From Clostridia bacterium (lineage in GTDB: Bacteria > Bacillota > Clostridia > Oscillospirales > Acutalibacteraceae), in NCBI GenBank assembly GCA_017626295.1, contig JAGAJB010000015.1, positions 1 through 64,000 on the forward strand: DNA of 64,000 bases. The letters are read 5' to 3'. Positions 7,776-15,984 of this stretch are shown piece by piece. The notes under the pieces were generated by a model. The model was not told where the DNA came from. It did not search any database and saw only the letters and a list, made by a program, of their open reading frames with translations. The translations under genes were made by a program, and so were the position numbers. Position 1 is the first letter of the stretch, and every line of letters begins with the position of its first letter.

Positions 7776-10184
7776 ATGGGAAGACCAAGAAAACAAGATG
7801 TTTTAAAAAGAGAAACTTTTTGTGATATAGACCAATCAATTAGTTTTGTCCGAAGTTTTTTTGCTAATGATGAAAAGCTCATATCCTTATATATGTCCGT
7901 TCAGGAAGAAATGTGGAAATGTGACCCAGACCTTAAGTTTTGCTCAAAAAATGGACTTATCGGGCTTTCTAAAAAAGATGAAAAATATCGTTTCTTTATT
8001 GCACCTTCTGAAGATTCCTATGATATAAAATTTGCTCATATTGAAGGCAAAATGGTTTTTTGTGTTGAAAATAACATCGAATATATTAAAGAATGTGAAA
8101 AGTGTATTTTTTACATATTGAAACATCCTGAATCTGTAAATAGTAAAATGGTTGATGATACAGAGCTTTCTGATATTTCCTCTGATGTTATTTTAAACAG
8201 AAACCAACGCAAATTTTGTAAAAGTGCAGCATCCAAAAATATTAGATTATTAGCTCCTGCAGGTTCAGGTAAAACCTTTTCTTTATTGTGGAGATGTAAA
8301 TTTATCACGGAAGATTATGCAAAGAAAGGCAAAGTTCCTCCATATTTCCTAATTGTTACATTTACAAGAGCTGCGAGTGCCGAATTGGAGAATAGACTTA
8401 AAAGTAATTCTGAATTCAAAAATATAAGAGCAACTGTAAGAACTCTTAATTCATGGGGTAACGAACAGATAAGAGTTGCAAATAAATCTTTGGTGACAAA
8501 CAAGGTTGAACGAACAAAGCTTGTTTTTAATGATTTGAATTCTGTAATAAACAAATTCCCTGGAATTTTTTCTATGATTAAATCTTCAAGAACAAAATAT
8601 CGAAACGCTGAATTAATTATAGATTTAATCGACTTGCTAAAAAGTTTAGGCTTTGACCACTGTATGACAAAAGCAGAGTATAAAAATCATTGTCGAAAGT
8701 TAAAGGAATTAGGACTCCTCAATCTGCTAAATGAATCATATATAAAACTGTTAAATGCTCAAGGTATTGATATTCTTGATAAAAAGAAGTCAGAACAAGC
8801 AATTTCCGATTTCTTTAAATTTTGGAAGAAATCTGTTGTAAAACTTAATGAAAATTTAAGATATACCCTTGAAGACCAGAAATATTGGGCATTACAAATA
8901 CTTAAGTCTAACATTGAACAGAAAAAATTTCCTAAAGGTGTTGTAAAATATAGCCACATTTTAATTGATGAGTTTCAGGATATCAATCCATTAGATATGA
9001 CTTTAATAAATGCAATTAGCATATATCACGGTGCCGGTAAGAAAACAAGTATTACAATTGTTGGCGATGATGACCAAGCTATATTTGGTTGGAGAGGAAC
9101 TACACCCAAGTATATACTTTATCCGGAAAAATATATGGGATGTTCATTTGAAACTATTGTTCTTAACGAAAATTATCGCTCTCCTAAAAAGATAGTAGAA
9201 TTATCTCGCAAACTTATTGAACATAATAAAGAAAGAGAGCCTAAAGAATTAAAATCAAAGGCACCTGGCAAACCAATAGTAAATGTTATCAGCCGTCAAA
9301 AATATATGACAGTAGTAGATGCAACTATACGAAAAATTCGTGAATTAATAGATGAAAACGGATGTAAAAATGTTGCAGTTATTGGCAGAAAACAGGCAGC
9401 AATTTTCCCTTATCAGATTATGCTTTCTTCGGAGGGAACAAACTATTCTGTCGATGCTGATATTGATATTTTTTCCGGTGAAGCTATGAAATCCTTGCAC
9501 GAGATTATCAAGATTGTGTATAGGGCAAAAGATTGCGATAACGATTCTATTTGCAAAGAGCTTTTACAAATGTGTAATAAGATTTTTCGATATGAGCTTA
9601 GTAAAGTAGAAGAGAGTCAAATAATCAGATATCTTGAAGAACGGAATCCGGAAGATTTTATGGATGCATTGGAGATTTTAAGAACTTACCCCGAAGAAAT
9701 AAAAGGGTATCCTGCAGAAAAACTGTATGAAATTCTCTATGATACAGTTTCTGCTGATACTGTTTATCAGTTTATGCAAAGGATTGTTGAAGATTTCGAA
9801 GGACTTTCAAAGGACTACAATAAAGCTGATGAAGATAATCACTATAAAGAACCGCAATTCTTCCGATTGACTGAAGTTGCAAAAAAATACGGAGATGATT
9901 TCAGAAAATTTTGGAAAGATATTGACAAAGCTCAAAGAAATGTATGTGCCGAGGACAGCAAAATAACTCTTATTACAGCCACTCGTTCCAAAGGACATGA
10001 ATATGATGGTGTAATTATCCTTGATTGCTATGACAATGAATGGCCCAATTCTCTTGCAGAAGATATTGAAGAAGAACGTAGATTAATGTATGTTGCAATG
10101 ACTAGAGCGAAAAAATATCTGTACTTTATTTCTTCAAGCGACAAAGAACAAAGTAGGTTTATTTCAGAAATGGGACTTTCTTAA
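7776..10184 (+). CDS. UvrD/Rep-like superfamily 1 helicase
   Basis: An 802-residue ATP-driven DNA helicase or translocase. The first 155 residues are unique to this protein and begin with GRPRK, an AT-hook-like minor-groove motif. SF1A motifs follow in order: Walker A APAGSGKT (about 160), FTRAAS (about 193), DEFQD (about 396), GDDDQAIFGWRG (about 430), NENYRSP (about 464), TRSKGHEYDGVI (about 735) and YVAMTRAKK (about 771). A GGGAGC site precedes the ATG. It is not flanked by recBCD-like partners. Two further genes, an RHH/zinc-ribbon protein and a DUF3883 nuclease-like protein, follow after 240 bases and the three are bracketed by direct repeats, so a role in defence or in a mobile unit is an inference. 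Housekeeping PcrA is unlikely because of length and N-terminus. Confidence 0.85.
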   Translation: MGRPRKQDVLKRETFCDIDQSISFVRSFFANDEKLISLYMSVQEEMWKCDPDLKFCSKNGLIGLSKKDEKYRFFIAPSEDSYDIKFAHIEGKMVFCVENNIEYIKECEKCIFYILKHPESVNSKMVDDTELSDISSDVILNRNQRKFCKSAASKNIRLLAPAGSGKTFSLLWRCKFITEDYAKKGKVPPYFLIVTFTRAASAELENRLKSNSEFKNIRATVRTLNSWGNEQIRVANKSLVTNKVERTKLVFNDLNSVINKFPGIFSMIKSSRTKYRNAELIIDLIDLLKSLGFDHCMTKAEYKNHCRKLKELGLLNLLNESYIKLLNAQGIDILDKKKSEQAISDFFKFWKKSVVKLNENLRYTLEDQKYWALQILKSNIEQKKFPKGVVKYSHILIDEFQDINPLDMTLINAISIYHGAGKKTSITIVGDDDQAIFGWRGTTPKYILYPEKYMGCSFETIVLNENYRSPKKIVELSRKLIEHNKEREPKELKSKAPGKPIVNVISRQKYMTVVDATIRKIRELIDENGCKNVAVIGRKQAAIFPYQIMLSSEGTNYSVDADIDIFSGEAMKSLHEIIKIVYRAKDCDNDSICKELLQMCNKIFRYELSKVEESQIIRYLEERNPEDFMDALEILRTYPEEIKGYPAEKLYEILYDTVSADTVYQFMQRIVEDFEGLSKDYNKADEDNHYKEPQFFRLTEVAKKYGDDFRKFWKDIDKAQRNVCAEDSKITLITATRSKGHEYDGVIILDCYDNEWPNSLAEDIEEERRLMYVAMTRAKKYLYFISSSDKEQSRFISEMGLS

Positions 10185-10333
10185 AAATTAGGCACAAAAC
10201 TTAATCATCACAACAAAACATCTTTGCTATTTGATTATGTCATTTAACAGGGATGTTTACTATTTAAAAGGTATTATTTTTAAATCTATGTTGTCTGTGA
10301 TATTTAAAATGTTTTTTATTAGATTCTCTTAAG

Positions 10334-10361
10334 TTGATTATAATATTTTCATTTATATAAT
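10334..10361 (+). promoter_or_regulatory. Predicted promoter for the RHH/DUF3883 pair
   Basis: TTGATT (10334-10339), 16-base spacer, TATAAT (10356-10361), 63 bases before the ATG at 10425. It suggests that the pair can be transcribed separately from the helicase. Confidence 0.5.
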
Positions 10362-10424
10362 TATGATACACTTGATAAAAAACAATGGAAAACATATATT
10401 TTTTGAAATTTGGAGGAAATACAA

Positions 10425-10982
10425 ATGGGTAAACCAGTAACAAGCGATGCTCAAAGATTCGCAACAACTGCACTGAATACAAAAGTAAATAAGAAAGTAT
10501 TTGAGGATTTCAAAGATTGTTGTAAAAAACGGGGTTATCCAATGAATGTAATGCTTGAAACGTTTATGCTGCAATATGCAAATGATCGCTTTAATTTAAG
10601 AGATGAACATATAATCAAATGGAAAAAAGATGAGTGGGAACAAGACACATTAAACACAACATTCAACAAAGAAATATATCAAAGTTTTAAAGCAGCTTGT
10701 AAAAACAAAGGCTTTTTTGTAAAGCATGTTATAATAGCCTTTATGGAAATTTTTGCGAAAGAAAATTTAATATTAGAATATGTAGATAGTTCTTCTCTAG
10801 TTTATGAACAACAAAATGATTCGCAATTTGGAGTTGACGAGAATGATATTAAAATTATGTTTTGGACTTGCCCACAATGTGGAAAAAAGTTTGAGGCTAT
10901 AGCTGACAATTGGTGTGTTAAAAAGTTCAGCGAAGAAGGGAAAAATTGGGTTGTTTGTAGGGAGAATTGTGGTCATGTATAA
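10425..10982 (+). CDS. Tandem ribbon-helix-helix-like protein with C-terminal zinc ribbon
   Basis: A 185-residue protein not recognised as a named family. Two similar segments, about residues 14-50 (LNTKVNKKVFEDFKDCCKKRG and following) and 77-112 (LNTTFNKEIYQSFKAACKNKG and following), each have a beta-strand plus two helices as in Arc/MetJ-type RHH domains, suggesting an internal duplication that could fold as an intramolecular dimer. From about 147 a CPQCGKKF knuckle is followed by two more Cys (VVCRENCGH), a plausible zinc site. The start at 10425 is preferred because GGAGG lies eight bases upstream. The end overlaps the next gene by eight bases, indicating translational coupling. Likely a DNA-binding partner or regulator of the coupled nuclease-like protein. 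Confidence 0.7.
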   Translation: MGKPVTSDAQRFATTALNTKVNKKVFEDFKDCCKKRGYPMNVMLETFMLQYANDRFNLRDEHIIKWKKDEWEQDTLNTTFNKEIYQSFKAACKNKGFFVKHVIIAFMEIFAKENLILEYVDSSSLVYEQQNDSQFGVDENDIKIMFWTCPQCGKKFEAIADNWCVKKFSEEGKNWVVCRENCGHV

Positions 10983-11550
10983 AATAACACCATTAATAGA
11001 CTTTGTTCCTGTATATAAAGTTTATGAAACAAACGAATTTCTACATAACGAAAATCCTATAAATGACGAACAATGTTCTTGGGTTGAAAAACTGAAAGAA
11101 AAGGGAAATATTGGTGAAAAAATTGTAGAAAAGTATATAATTCAAAAATATACTGGTTCAATAGTAAAAAAACAACTGGACCACGTAGGATATGATTTTC
11201 AGGTTTGTGTTGGAGATAGTGTTTCGTGTGTTGAAGTTAAAACAACCAACGAAGGGAATAATCGCTTTTTTATGTCAAGCAATGAAGTTAGAATTGCGAA
11301 AGAGAAGGAGGATATGTATTATGTTTTCTTTGTTTGTTTGAACAAATACGATGGTGGCACAATTTATGTTATTAAAAATCCATTCGTTGTTTTGGGTTTG
11401 AACAAAATTTATGAACAAACTGAAATCAATGAAAGTGCATTGTTAAAAATAAATTCATTAGAAATTACAATCACTAACTTTGATAAATTCAATTTTATAA
11501 AAGATGATTTGAGCAGTTCCATAATTAAAGAGTTTCTAAATGATATTTGA
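10975..11550 (+). CDS. DUF3883 (PD-(D/E)XK nuclease-like) protein
   Basis: A 191-residue protein with the DUF3883 core: GNIGEKIVEKYI helix, then LDHVGYDFQV, VEVKTT and FMSSNEVRIAKE followed by YYVFFVCL. The acidic residues in GYD and EVK match the PD-(D/E)XK nuclease pattern; DUF3883 occurs in restriction and other antiphage proteins, often fused to helicases. Here it stands alone and is coupled by an overlap (ATG inside the end of the preceding gene, GGAGAA nine bases upstream). Together with the upstream helicase it could form a three-gene restriction-like system. Catalysis is inferred from motif spacing only. Confidence 0.75.
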   Translation: MYKITPLIDFVPVYKVYETNEFLHNENPINDEQCSWVEKLKEKGNIGEKIVEKYIIQKYTGSIVKKQLDHVGYDFQVCVGDSVSCVEVKTTNEGNNRFFMSSNEVRIAKEKEDMYYVFFVCLNKYDGGTIYVIKNPFVVLGLNKIYEQTEINESALLKINSLEITITNFDKFNFIKDDLSSSIIKEFLNDI

Positions 11551-11604
11551 TTTGTTTTTTCATATTTTGTATAAAAATTATTGTATGCTAAAATATGAAC
11601 ATCT

Positions 11605-11637
11605 GCTTTTTCGTATGAAAGTACTGCTGAAAATAAA
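11605..11637 (+). repeat. 33-base direct repeat, right copy
   Basis: Thirty-one of 33 positions match 7407-7439; the sequences outside the repeats do not match. An 18-base core, GGAAAGTACTG(C/A)TGAAAA, recurs with small changes at 29528-29545 inside the left end of the tRNA-Leu integrative element. Confidence 0.8.
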
Positions 11638-11642
11638 AATCA

Positions 11643-11885
11643 CGGCATAGCCGAGTATGTAATCATAATGATATATTTTTCTTGCGAAAAATATGAAATA
11701 ATCCTTTGGATTATGATATATTGCTCCAATGTCGCAATATGAAATAAAATTCGCCTTTAAAAAACATATGCGACAGCATATTTCATACGCTTTGGCGTAT
11801 TTCATAGCGAAAACTATTTCACTCGCCGTAAGGCGAATTTCATTGCACAAAAAAAGAACGACACCCTCTTGGGTGTCGCTTTTTT
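11643..11885. repeat. Palindromic hairpin mosaic ending in a terminator
   Basis: A run of short hairpins with no convincing gene: CGGCATAGCCG (11643), ATTTTT/AAAAAT (11675-11692), ATAATCC/GGATTAT (11698-11714), ATATTGC/GCAATAT (11718-11740), ATATGC/GCATAT (11766-11781), ATACGC/GCGTAT (11785-11800), CGCC/GGCG (11824-11835) and CGACACCC/GGGTGTCG (11859-11878) followed by seven T. In the left half the hairpins are separated by ATGAAAT, in the right half by ATTTCAT, so the whole is also a long imperfect inverted repeat (ATTCGCC at 11749 pairs with GGCGAAT at 11832). The last hairpin is an intrinsic terminator. Could be a structured RNA or a miniature mobile palindromic element. Confidence 0.65.
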
Positions 11886-11979
11886 TGGTGCGGATGTTCA
11901 TAACACAAGTAGTTCTCCGGCAATACATATTCTATCTTTCGTACTCTAATATATTTCCTCAGATACGGAGGAATACATA

Positions 11980-12258
11980 ATGTCAAATATTATAGAAGAT
12001 TTTTATTATGGTAACATAGAGCCACAAGAAGTCAATTCAGAATTAACACCTAAACTCAAGAAGAAATTGAGCAACCTTGCCGAAAAAGAAGAACAGCTTA
12101 CTGCAAGGTTGAACGGTGAGGACAAGGATCTATTTCAAAACTATGTCAGTGCTTATATCGAATTTTCGACAACAAGTAATGCAGACAGTTTTATATCAGG
12201 CTTCAGGCTCGGAGCAAAATTTACATATGACACTTTTATCACAAATAGGAAAGGATGA
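11980..12258 (+). CDS. DUF6809 family protein (copy 1)
   Basis: A 92-residue soluble, helical protein. It begins with IIEDFYYGNIEPQE and ends with FISGFRLGAKFTYDTF, both typical of DUF6809 proteins that travel next to tnpV in mobile elements of gut Firmicutes. A GGAGG site lies upstream. A near-identical protein (about 85 percent by eye) is at 62126-62404. The next gene starts within a few bases of its end. Function is unknown. Confidence 0.75.
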   Translation: MSNIIEDFYYGNIEPQEVNSELTPKLKKKLSNLAEKEEQLTARLNGEDKDLFQNYVSAYIEFSTTSNADSFISGFRLGAKFTYDTFITNRKG

Positions 12259-12263
12259 AATTT

Positions 12264-12620
12264 ATGGCAAATATTACATACAGACAGGTTGGAGATTACA
12301 ACATACCTAACCTTACATTACCGCCCGAAGAAGCAAGTGTCAGGCTTGGTAAATGGGGTATGTTACATAAAGATTATCTTCTGAAACACAAGAAAGTGCT
12401 GTTTGCAACACTGCTCACCGAAGGCAAATTGTATCAACACTGTGCTGAGATAGAAAATCAAGCACGAGATATGTTTGATACTCTTATTGAGCAGATGAAA
12501 AAGGCTGAGGGTGTAACCGAGCAACTGAAAGAGAATAATCAGATGGAGTGGGTGCAGAGAATGGGTTGCATTCAGCAAAGAGCAAAAGAGATTGTCTGCG
12601 ATAACCTAATATACGCTTAA
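12264..12620 (+). CDS. TnpV-like transposon-encoded protein (copy 1)
   Basis: A 118-residue protein of the TnpV family, recognised by MANITYRQ at the start, LGKWG, then a helical core ending MEWVQRMGCIQQRAKEIV. TnpV proteins are accessory genes of Tn4451-like and other integrative elements and their role is not established. The ATG at 12264 is chosen over 12255 because AAAGGA then has normal spacing. A second copy lies at 62410-62766. Here no recombinase is adjacent, so this is probably a leftover of an element. Confidence 0.75.
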   Translation: MANITYRQVGDYNIPNLTLPPEEASVRLGKWGMLHKDYLLKHKKVLFATLLTEGKLYQHCAEIENQARDMFDTLIEQMKKAEGVTEQLKENNQMEWVQRMGCIQQRAKEIVCDNLIYA

Positions 12621-12627
12621 AATACAC

Positions 12628-12663
12628 AAATAAAGCCATCGGCGTCAAAAAACGATGGCTTTA
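12628..12663 (+). terminator. Intrinsic terminator after tnpV copy 1
   Basis: AAAGCCATCG and CGATGGCTTT arms with an 11-base loop, followed by ATATTTTATAT. Convergent with the minus-strand cluster that ends at 12698. Confidence 0.7.
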
Positions 12664-12697
12664 TATTTTATATGTACCTTTCATTTATAAGAGTGTT

Positions 12698-13189
12698 TTA
12701 TACGTTATAGCATTCTTTATATTTTTTTATAACCGCTTCTGCAAAGGCGATAGCTTCATTGTAATAGGCATCATCTTTCCAGTCTGCAATATCATTTTCA
12801 TCTGATACCCTGATTGTATATTTATCAGACACAAACTCTCTAGCAACATCCATGAATTCATCAAAACTAGTAGTTACTCCACGTGCATCTATGTAATACC
12901 AAGTCCTATTTTTATAAACCTGAGAAAAGGCATGAAAACTTTTTTTGTTATCTCCTTCAATGATGTATGGAGTATAGCCGAGAATATTCTGCAATCCTAA
13001 TACAAAAAGGTTGCAGGAACCCCGAAGTAATTGTGATGCAGATGTATACGGAAACTCTTCATCATCAGGATACTCAAAAAAGTCCTCGTAGTAAATATGA
13101 TTTAACACGTCGTCAAAATTCTCATCAATATAGAATCCTTTATGCTGCCCATAATTTTGAAAAGCAATAAACTTATCTCTGTTTATCAT
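12698..13189 (-). CDS. Hypothetical protein with a possible Cys-His-Asp (transglutaminase-like) triad
   Basis: A 163-residue soluble protein that I do not recognise. Its centre reads GSCNLFVLGL (Cys59), SFHAFSQVY (His86) and YYIDARG (Asp101), the order and spacing of a transglutaminase-like or papain-like catalytic core in which the Cys starts a helix and His and Asp lie on strands. It is the last gene of the six-gene minus-strand cluster 12698-16191, fourteen bases after the DUF6054 gene. No signal peptide. Could be a small peptidase or amidotransferase, or an effector or immunity protein. Confidence 0.55.
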   Translation of the reverse strand: MINRDKFIAFQNYGQHKGFYIDENFDDVLNHIYYEDFFEYPDDEEFPYTSASQLLRGSCNLFVLGLQNILGYTPYIIEGDNKKSFHAFSQVYKNRTWYYIDARGVTTSFDEFMDVAREFVSDKYTIRVSDENDIADWKDDAYYNEAIAFAEAVIKKYKECYNV

Positions 13190-13203
13190 AAATTTCTCCG
13201 AAT

Positions 13204-13530
13204 TTATAAAAGTTCTCTCAGTTTATCAAGGAAGGCTTCTTCGCCAAAGGTGTTAATTTTGAAGAACATGGCCTGACTACCGCCGGTTGTGATAGCTGAT
13301 ATATGAATTGCATCGTTTCCGTTCTGAAAAAGCGTAACGCTTAAACTGACACGGTTTCCGCCTGAATAGCTATATCTTTCAAAAACACGGACACTGCAAC
13401 GTGCATCACCACTATGAAAATCACTTGATTCTTCAAGAGAAGCAGACATGCTGCCATTGAGTATTCCTCGCTCAAATTTATTAAGTATCTGATTAAAATT
13501 ACCGCTAAGGGTTTGTTCTAACTTTGCCAT
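13204..13530 (-). CDS. DUF6054 family protein
   Basis: A 108-residue soluble protein. The conserved blocks LSGNFNQILNKFERGIL, RVFERYSYSGGNRVSL and FKINTFGEEAFLDKL identify DUF6054, a small family of unknown function in Firmicutes. AGGAGG precedes the ATG. It lies between the TM-anchored protein and the Cys-His-Asp protein in a tightly packed minus-strand cluster and may be part of the same transcript. Confidence 0.75.
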   Translation of the reverse strand: MAKLEQTLSGNFNQILNKFERGILNGSMSASLEESSDFHSGDARCSVRVFERYSYSGGNRVSLSVTLFQNGNDAIHISAITTGGSQAMFFKINTFGEEAFLDKLRELL

Positions 13531-13542
13531 AACTATTCCTCC

Positions 13543-13995
13543 TTAAATGAAATTTTCAATAATATAAAGCTTGTTTAATTCGTTGTCCCACAAAAATATG
13601 ATTTCGCTGTTATCTTCTTGAGATTTACTCCAAGAGTAACATTTTGAATAATCAGGTCTTTCGTCCGCAGGAACATCAATTTCATTGAGCCACACTTCTG
13701 CTGCCTCACGGGTTGTCGGATAGAAATTAGTTTTATGTTCGTTGGGGGTCCAAGCAAACATTAAATCTATGTAATCCTCATACTTGTACGAAAAAACATG
13801 GTATCGAATACCGTCACCGTGAAAACTTGCACCGGAATCCTTTTCATAAGTTTCGGTTAATACTGCCTTTATAGGAAGTGATATATCCCAATTTGATTTT
13901 ATTGTAGATGCGTAGGATGGAAATAATCTTGTAATGCCGACTACAACAATGAGAACCATTAAAATTGTTACAGTTAAAACAGCTTTCTTTTTCAT
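13543..13995 (-). CDS. Membrane-anchored hypothetical protein
   Basis: A 150-residue protein with one N-terminal membrane helix (about residues 5-24, KKKA start) and an extracytoplasmic domain rich in Trp, Tyr and Asp (FAWTPNEHKTNF, WLNEIDVP). No family recognised. It carries the AAGGAGTGTGATTGAATG initiation region that recurs at several genes in this locus. Confidence 0.6.
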   Translation of the reverse strand: MKKKAVLTVTILMVLIVVVGITRLFPSYASTIKSNWDISLPIKAVLTETYEKDSGASFHGDGIRYHVFSYKYEDYIDLMFAWTPNEHKTNFYPTTREAAEVWLNEIDVPADERPDYSKCYSWSKSQEDNSEIIFLWDNELNKLYIIENFI

Positions 13996-14020
13996 TCAAT
14001 CACACTCCTTTGTCAAATTC

Positions 14021-14428
14021 TTATTTATCTATTCGCACACTAAAGCAATCATCATATTGTTTAACTACGCTTTTAAAAAATGAAATATCGGCATTAGAAA
14101 CTCTTTCTAAATACATTTCTGTGCCGTAATGAGCACTGCATAAGAAGCATTTATCGTTTTCAACATTTATTGTGAAATACTTTGTCATCTTGTTGTATAT
14201 GCTTTTATCACTTGGCTCATCCGACAAAAGTTCTGAAAGAAGTTCTGCAGTAACAACACCTTTAACAGAAACCTCGTTTTTATCTTCCGTAGGATTACCA
14301 TACAAAGATGCTTGCTTTATTTCATCAGTTTCCTCTTTCCAACATCTGATTTCAAAAGTATCTCCTACTTCGCTGAAATGTTCTATGAGCTTTTTCCACC
14401 AATGTGATGATGTTTTGTTATCTATCAT
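14021..14428 (-). CDS. Hypothetical protein
   Basis: A 135-residue soluble acidic protein of unknown family. It starts MIDNKTSSHWWKKLIEHF and has an alternating strand/helix pattern like that of small immunity proteins, which is an impression only. No convincing ribosome binding site precedes the ATG, so the start is uncertain. It lies between the 505-residue GGADGPT protein and the TM-anchored protein in the same direction. Confidence 0.5.
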   Translation of the reverse strand: MIDNKTSSHWWKKLIEHFSEVGDTFEIRCWKEETDEIKQASLYGNPTEDKNEVSVKGVVTAELLSELLSDEPSDKSIYNKMTKYFTINVENDKCFLCSAHYGTEMYLERVSNADISFFKSVVKQYDDCFSVRIDK

Positions 14429-14462
14429 CTGTAAACTAATTACGCAAAAAAACCAAATAAGA

Positions 14463-15980
14463 TTACAATAATTCAGTTTCTATATCTTCCATCAGTTTTT
14501 CATGGAATACTACTTTCCATTCAATATCATCTGCGTGTTCAAATCGCAAAGCAGATAAAGCTCTGTGCTGTTCTAAATCCTGACCTGCCGAAACAAAAAT
14601 TTCTGTCGGACCGTCTGCACCGCCGATAATCGCAATAGCACAAGCATCATAATTTGCTTGTGGCTCAAACTGATTATGGGGTTTGCGTTTAGGCTGTTCA
14701 TTCTGAAGACAATCCCGCACTTGAAAGTTTTTTCCCAGTAATTCAGGCTCCAATGTATATGTCATTGCAGTATGAAGTGTGGGGAATTCATATTCTTCGT
14801 GCTGAAAACCTTGACGTGGGAACTCTTGTTTCTCATAAGCAAGAACAGTTAATTGGTGTTCTGTCTTATGAATGGGATGAACAAACGAAATAACATCGCC
14901 TACTGAAGGATTTTTAAAATGAACACCCTGAATTGTAACAAGCTCTCGTTCTAACTTTAAACTGATAGTTTTGATTTCAGGCTTTCTTTTTGTTGACCAA
15001 GGAAATGAGATGCGGTGAAAAGACCAAACCTTTGTTTCATCCAAACCGTAATACCTGATTATTTCTTTGGACTCTCTTTCACATCTTTCTCCGTCAGGCA
15101 TACAGCTTTTGGGAAGCCATTGAATAGCGTTGCCGTGTTTAGCAATAACAGGCTTTCCGTTAACCCGTAAATGTGTTCTGAAATTTACATCTATCGGATT
15201 TTCTTGTTCAATTTGTTCACGGAGTTCATCACTGATGTTTTCATCCCTTGCAAGAACGGGATACCATCTATCAATAAATGCTTTTTCTTTTTCGGGTTGT
15301 ATTTCAATACAGAAATCAACAACCAAACCTTTTGAACAAGAATAAACGGCAGGTATGTGCCATACCTCATCGCCCCAAGAAAAAGTCTTGTTTATAACTA
15401 TCTCTTCACCCGGTTTTCCTTTGGCGTTTTTATTCCAAAAACCGTGTTCATAATATACTGCCCATTCTGTTGGAACTTCGGGAGCAGCCGCATTCATTTC
15501 GGGATCGTAGTAATCTTCAGTGTACGGAATCTGAGATAAATCAAATTCAGCTTGCAATTCCTTAACATATGCAAAAGAATCATATATTGGTTCAAGACAG
15601 AATTTGCTCTTTATTTCTTCCAATACAGCTTGTTGCTTTTCTGTTACAGGATTATCTATAAGAAAAGCTTTGTATTGTTCTTCATCCCAAGCATAACACT
15701 GTTCCAAAGCGGCAATATCACCGCAATGAAGGAGCAAACGGAGCAAATCTTCAAAACAACGTGCAATAGGATGAACGCAGTCACCGAAATTCATCGGACT
15801 TACGGCAAAGATTATTTCACCAAACTGCAGAATAGTGCAGAAATGTATGCCATCAACACCTGATGAAGCAATAATTTGAGCCTTTTTCGGTGTACAATAA
15901 TAAAGCTCAAAATCACCGTTCATATCAAACCCTAAAAGGGATAAGTCTATTTCTGTTTTCTTAAATGATTTTATATCCAT
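14463..15980 (-). CDS. Large hypothetical protein with a GGADGPT motif
   Basis: A 505-residue protein without signal peptide or membrane helices. I do not recognise the main body (Trp-rich, with blocks such as YYEHGFWNKNAKGKPGEE and HRISFPWSTKRK). Near residues 440-460 it contains AIAIIGGADGPTEIFVS, a signature otherwise characteristic of the beta subunit of sodium-pumping decarboxylases (OadB/GcdB), where it lies in the membrane channel. In this soluble context it must do something else. The start at 15980 is four bases after the stop of the DUF4177 gene and has AAAGAGA upstream; a start at 16001 is possible. Likely co-transcribed with its neighbours. Confidence 0.6.
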   Translation of the reverse strand: MDIKSFKKTEIDLSLLGFDMNGDFELYYCTPKKAQIIASSGVDGIHFCTILQFGEIIFAVSPMNFGDCVHPIARCFEDLLRLLLHCGDIAALEQCYAWDEEQYKAFLIDNPVTEKQQAVLEEIKSKFCLEPIYDSFAYVKELQAEFDLSQIPYTEDYYDPEMNAAAPEVPTEWAVYYEHGFWNKNAKGKPGEEIVINKTFSWGDEVWHIPAVYSCSKGLVVDFCIEIQPEKEKAFIDRWYPVLARDENISDELREQIEQENPIDVNFRTHLRVNGKPVIAKHGNAIQWLPKSCMPDGERCERESKEIIRYYGLDETKVWSFHRISFPWSTKRKPEIKTISLKLERELVTIQGVHFKNPSVGDVISFVHPIHKTEHQLTVLAYEKQEFPRQGFQHEEYEFPTLHTAMTYTLEPELLGKNFQVRDCLQNEQPKRKPHNQFEPQANYDACAIAIIGGADGPTEIFVSAGQDLEQHRALSALRFEHADDIEWKVVFHEKLMEDIETELL

Positions 15981-15984
15981 AAGT

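Noticed and set aside
11578-11928. Open frame of 116 codons on the minus strand (and 83 on the plus strand) across the hairpin mosaic
   Set aside because: It is composed of the palindromic repeats and a terminator, lacks a binding site and has no protein-like composition.
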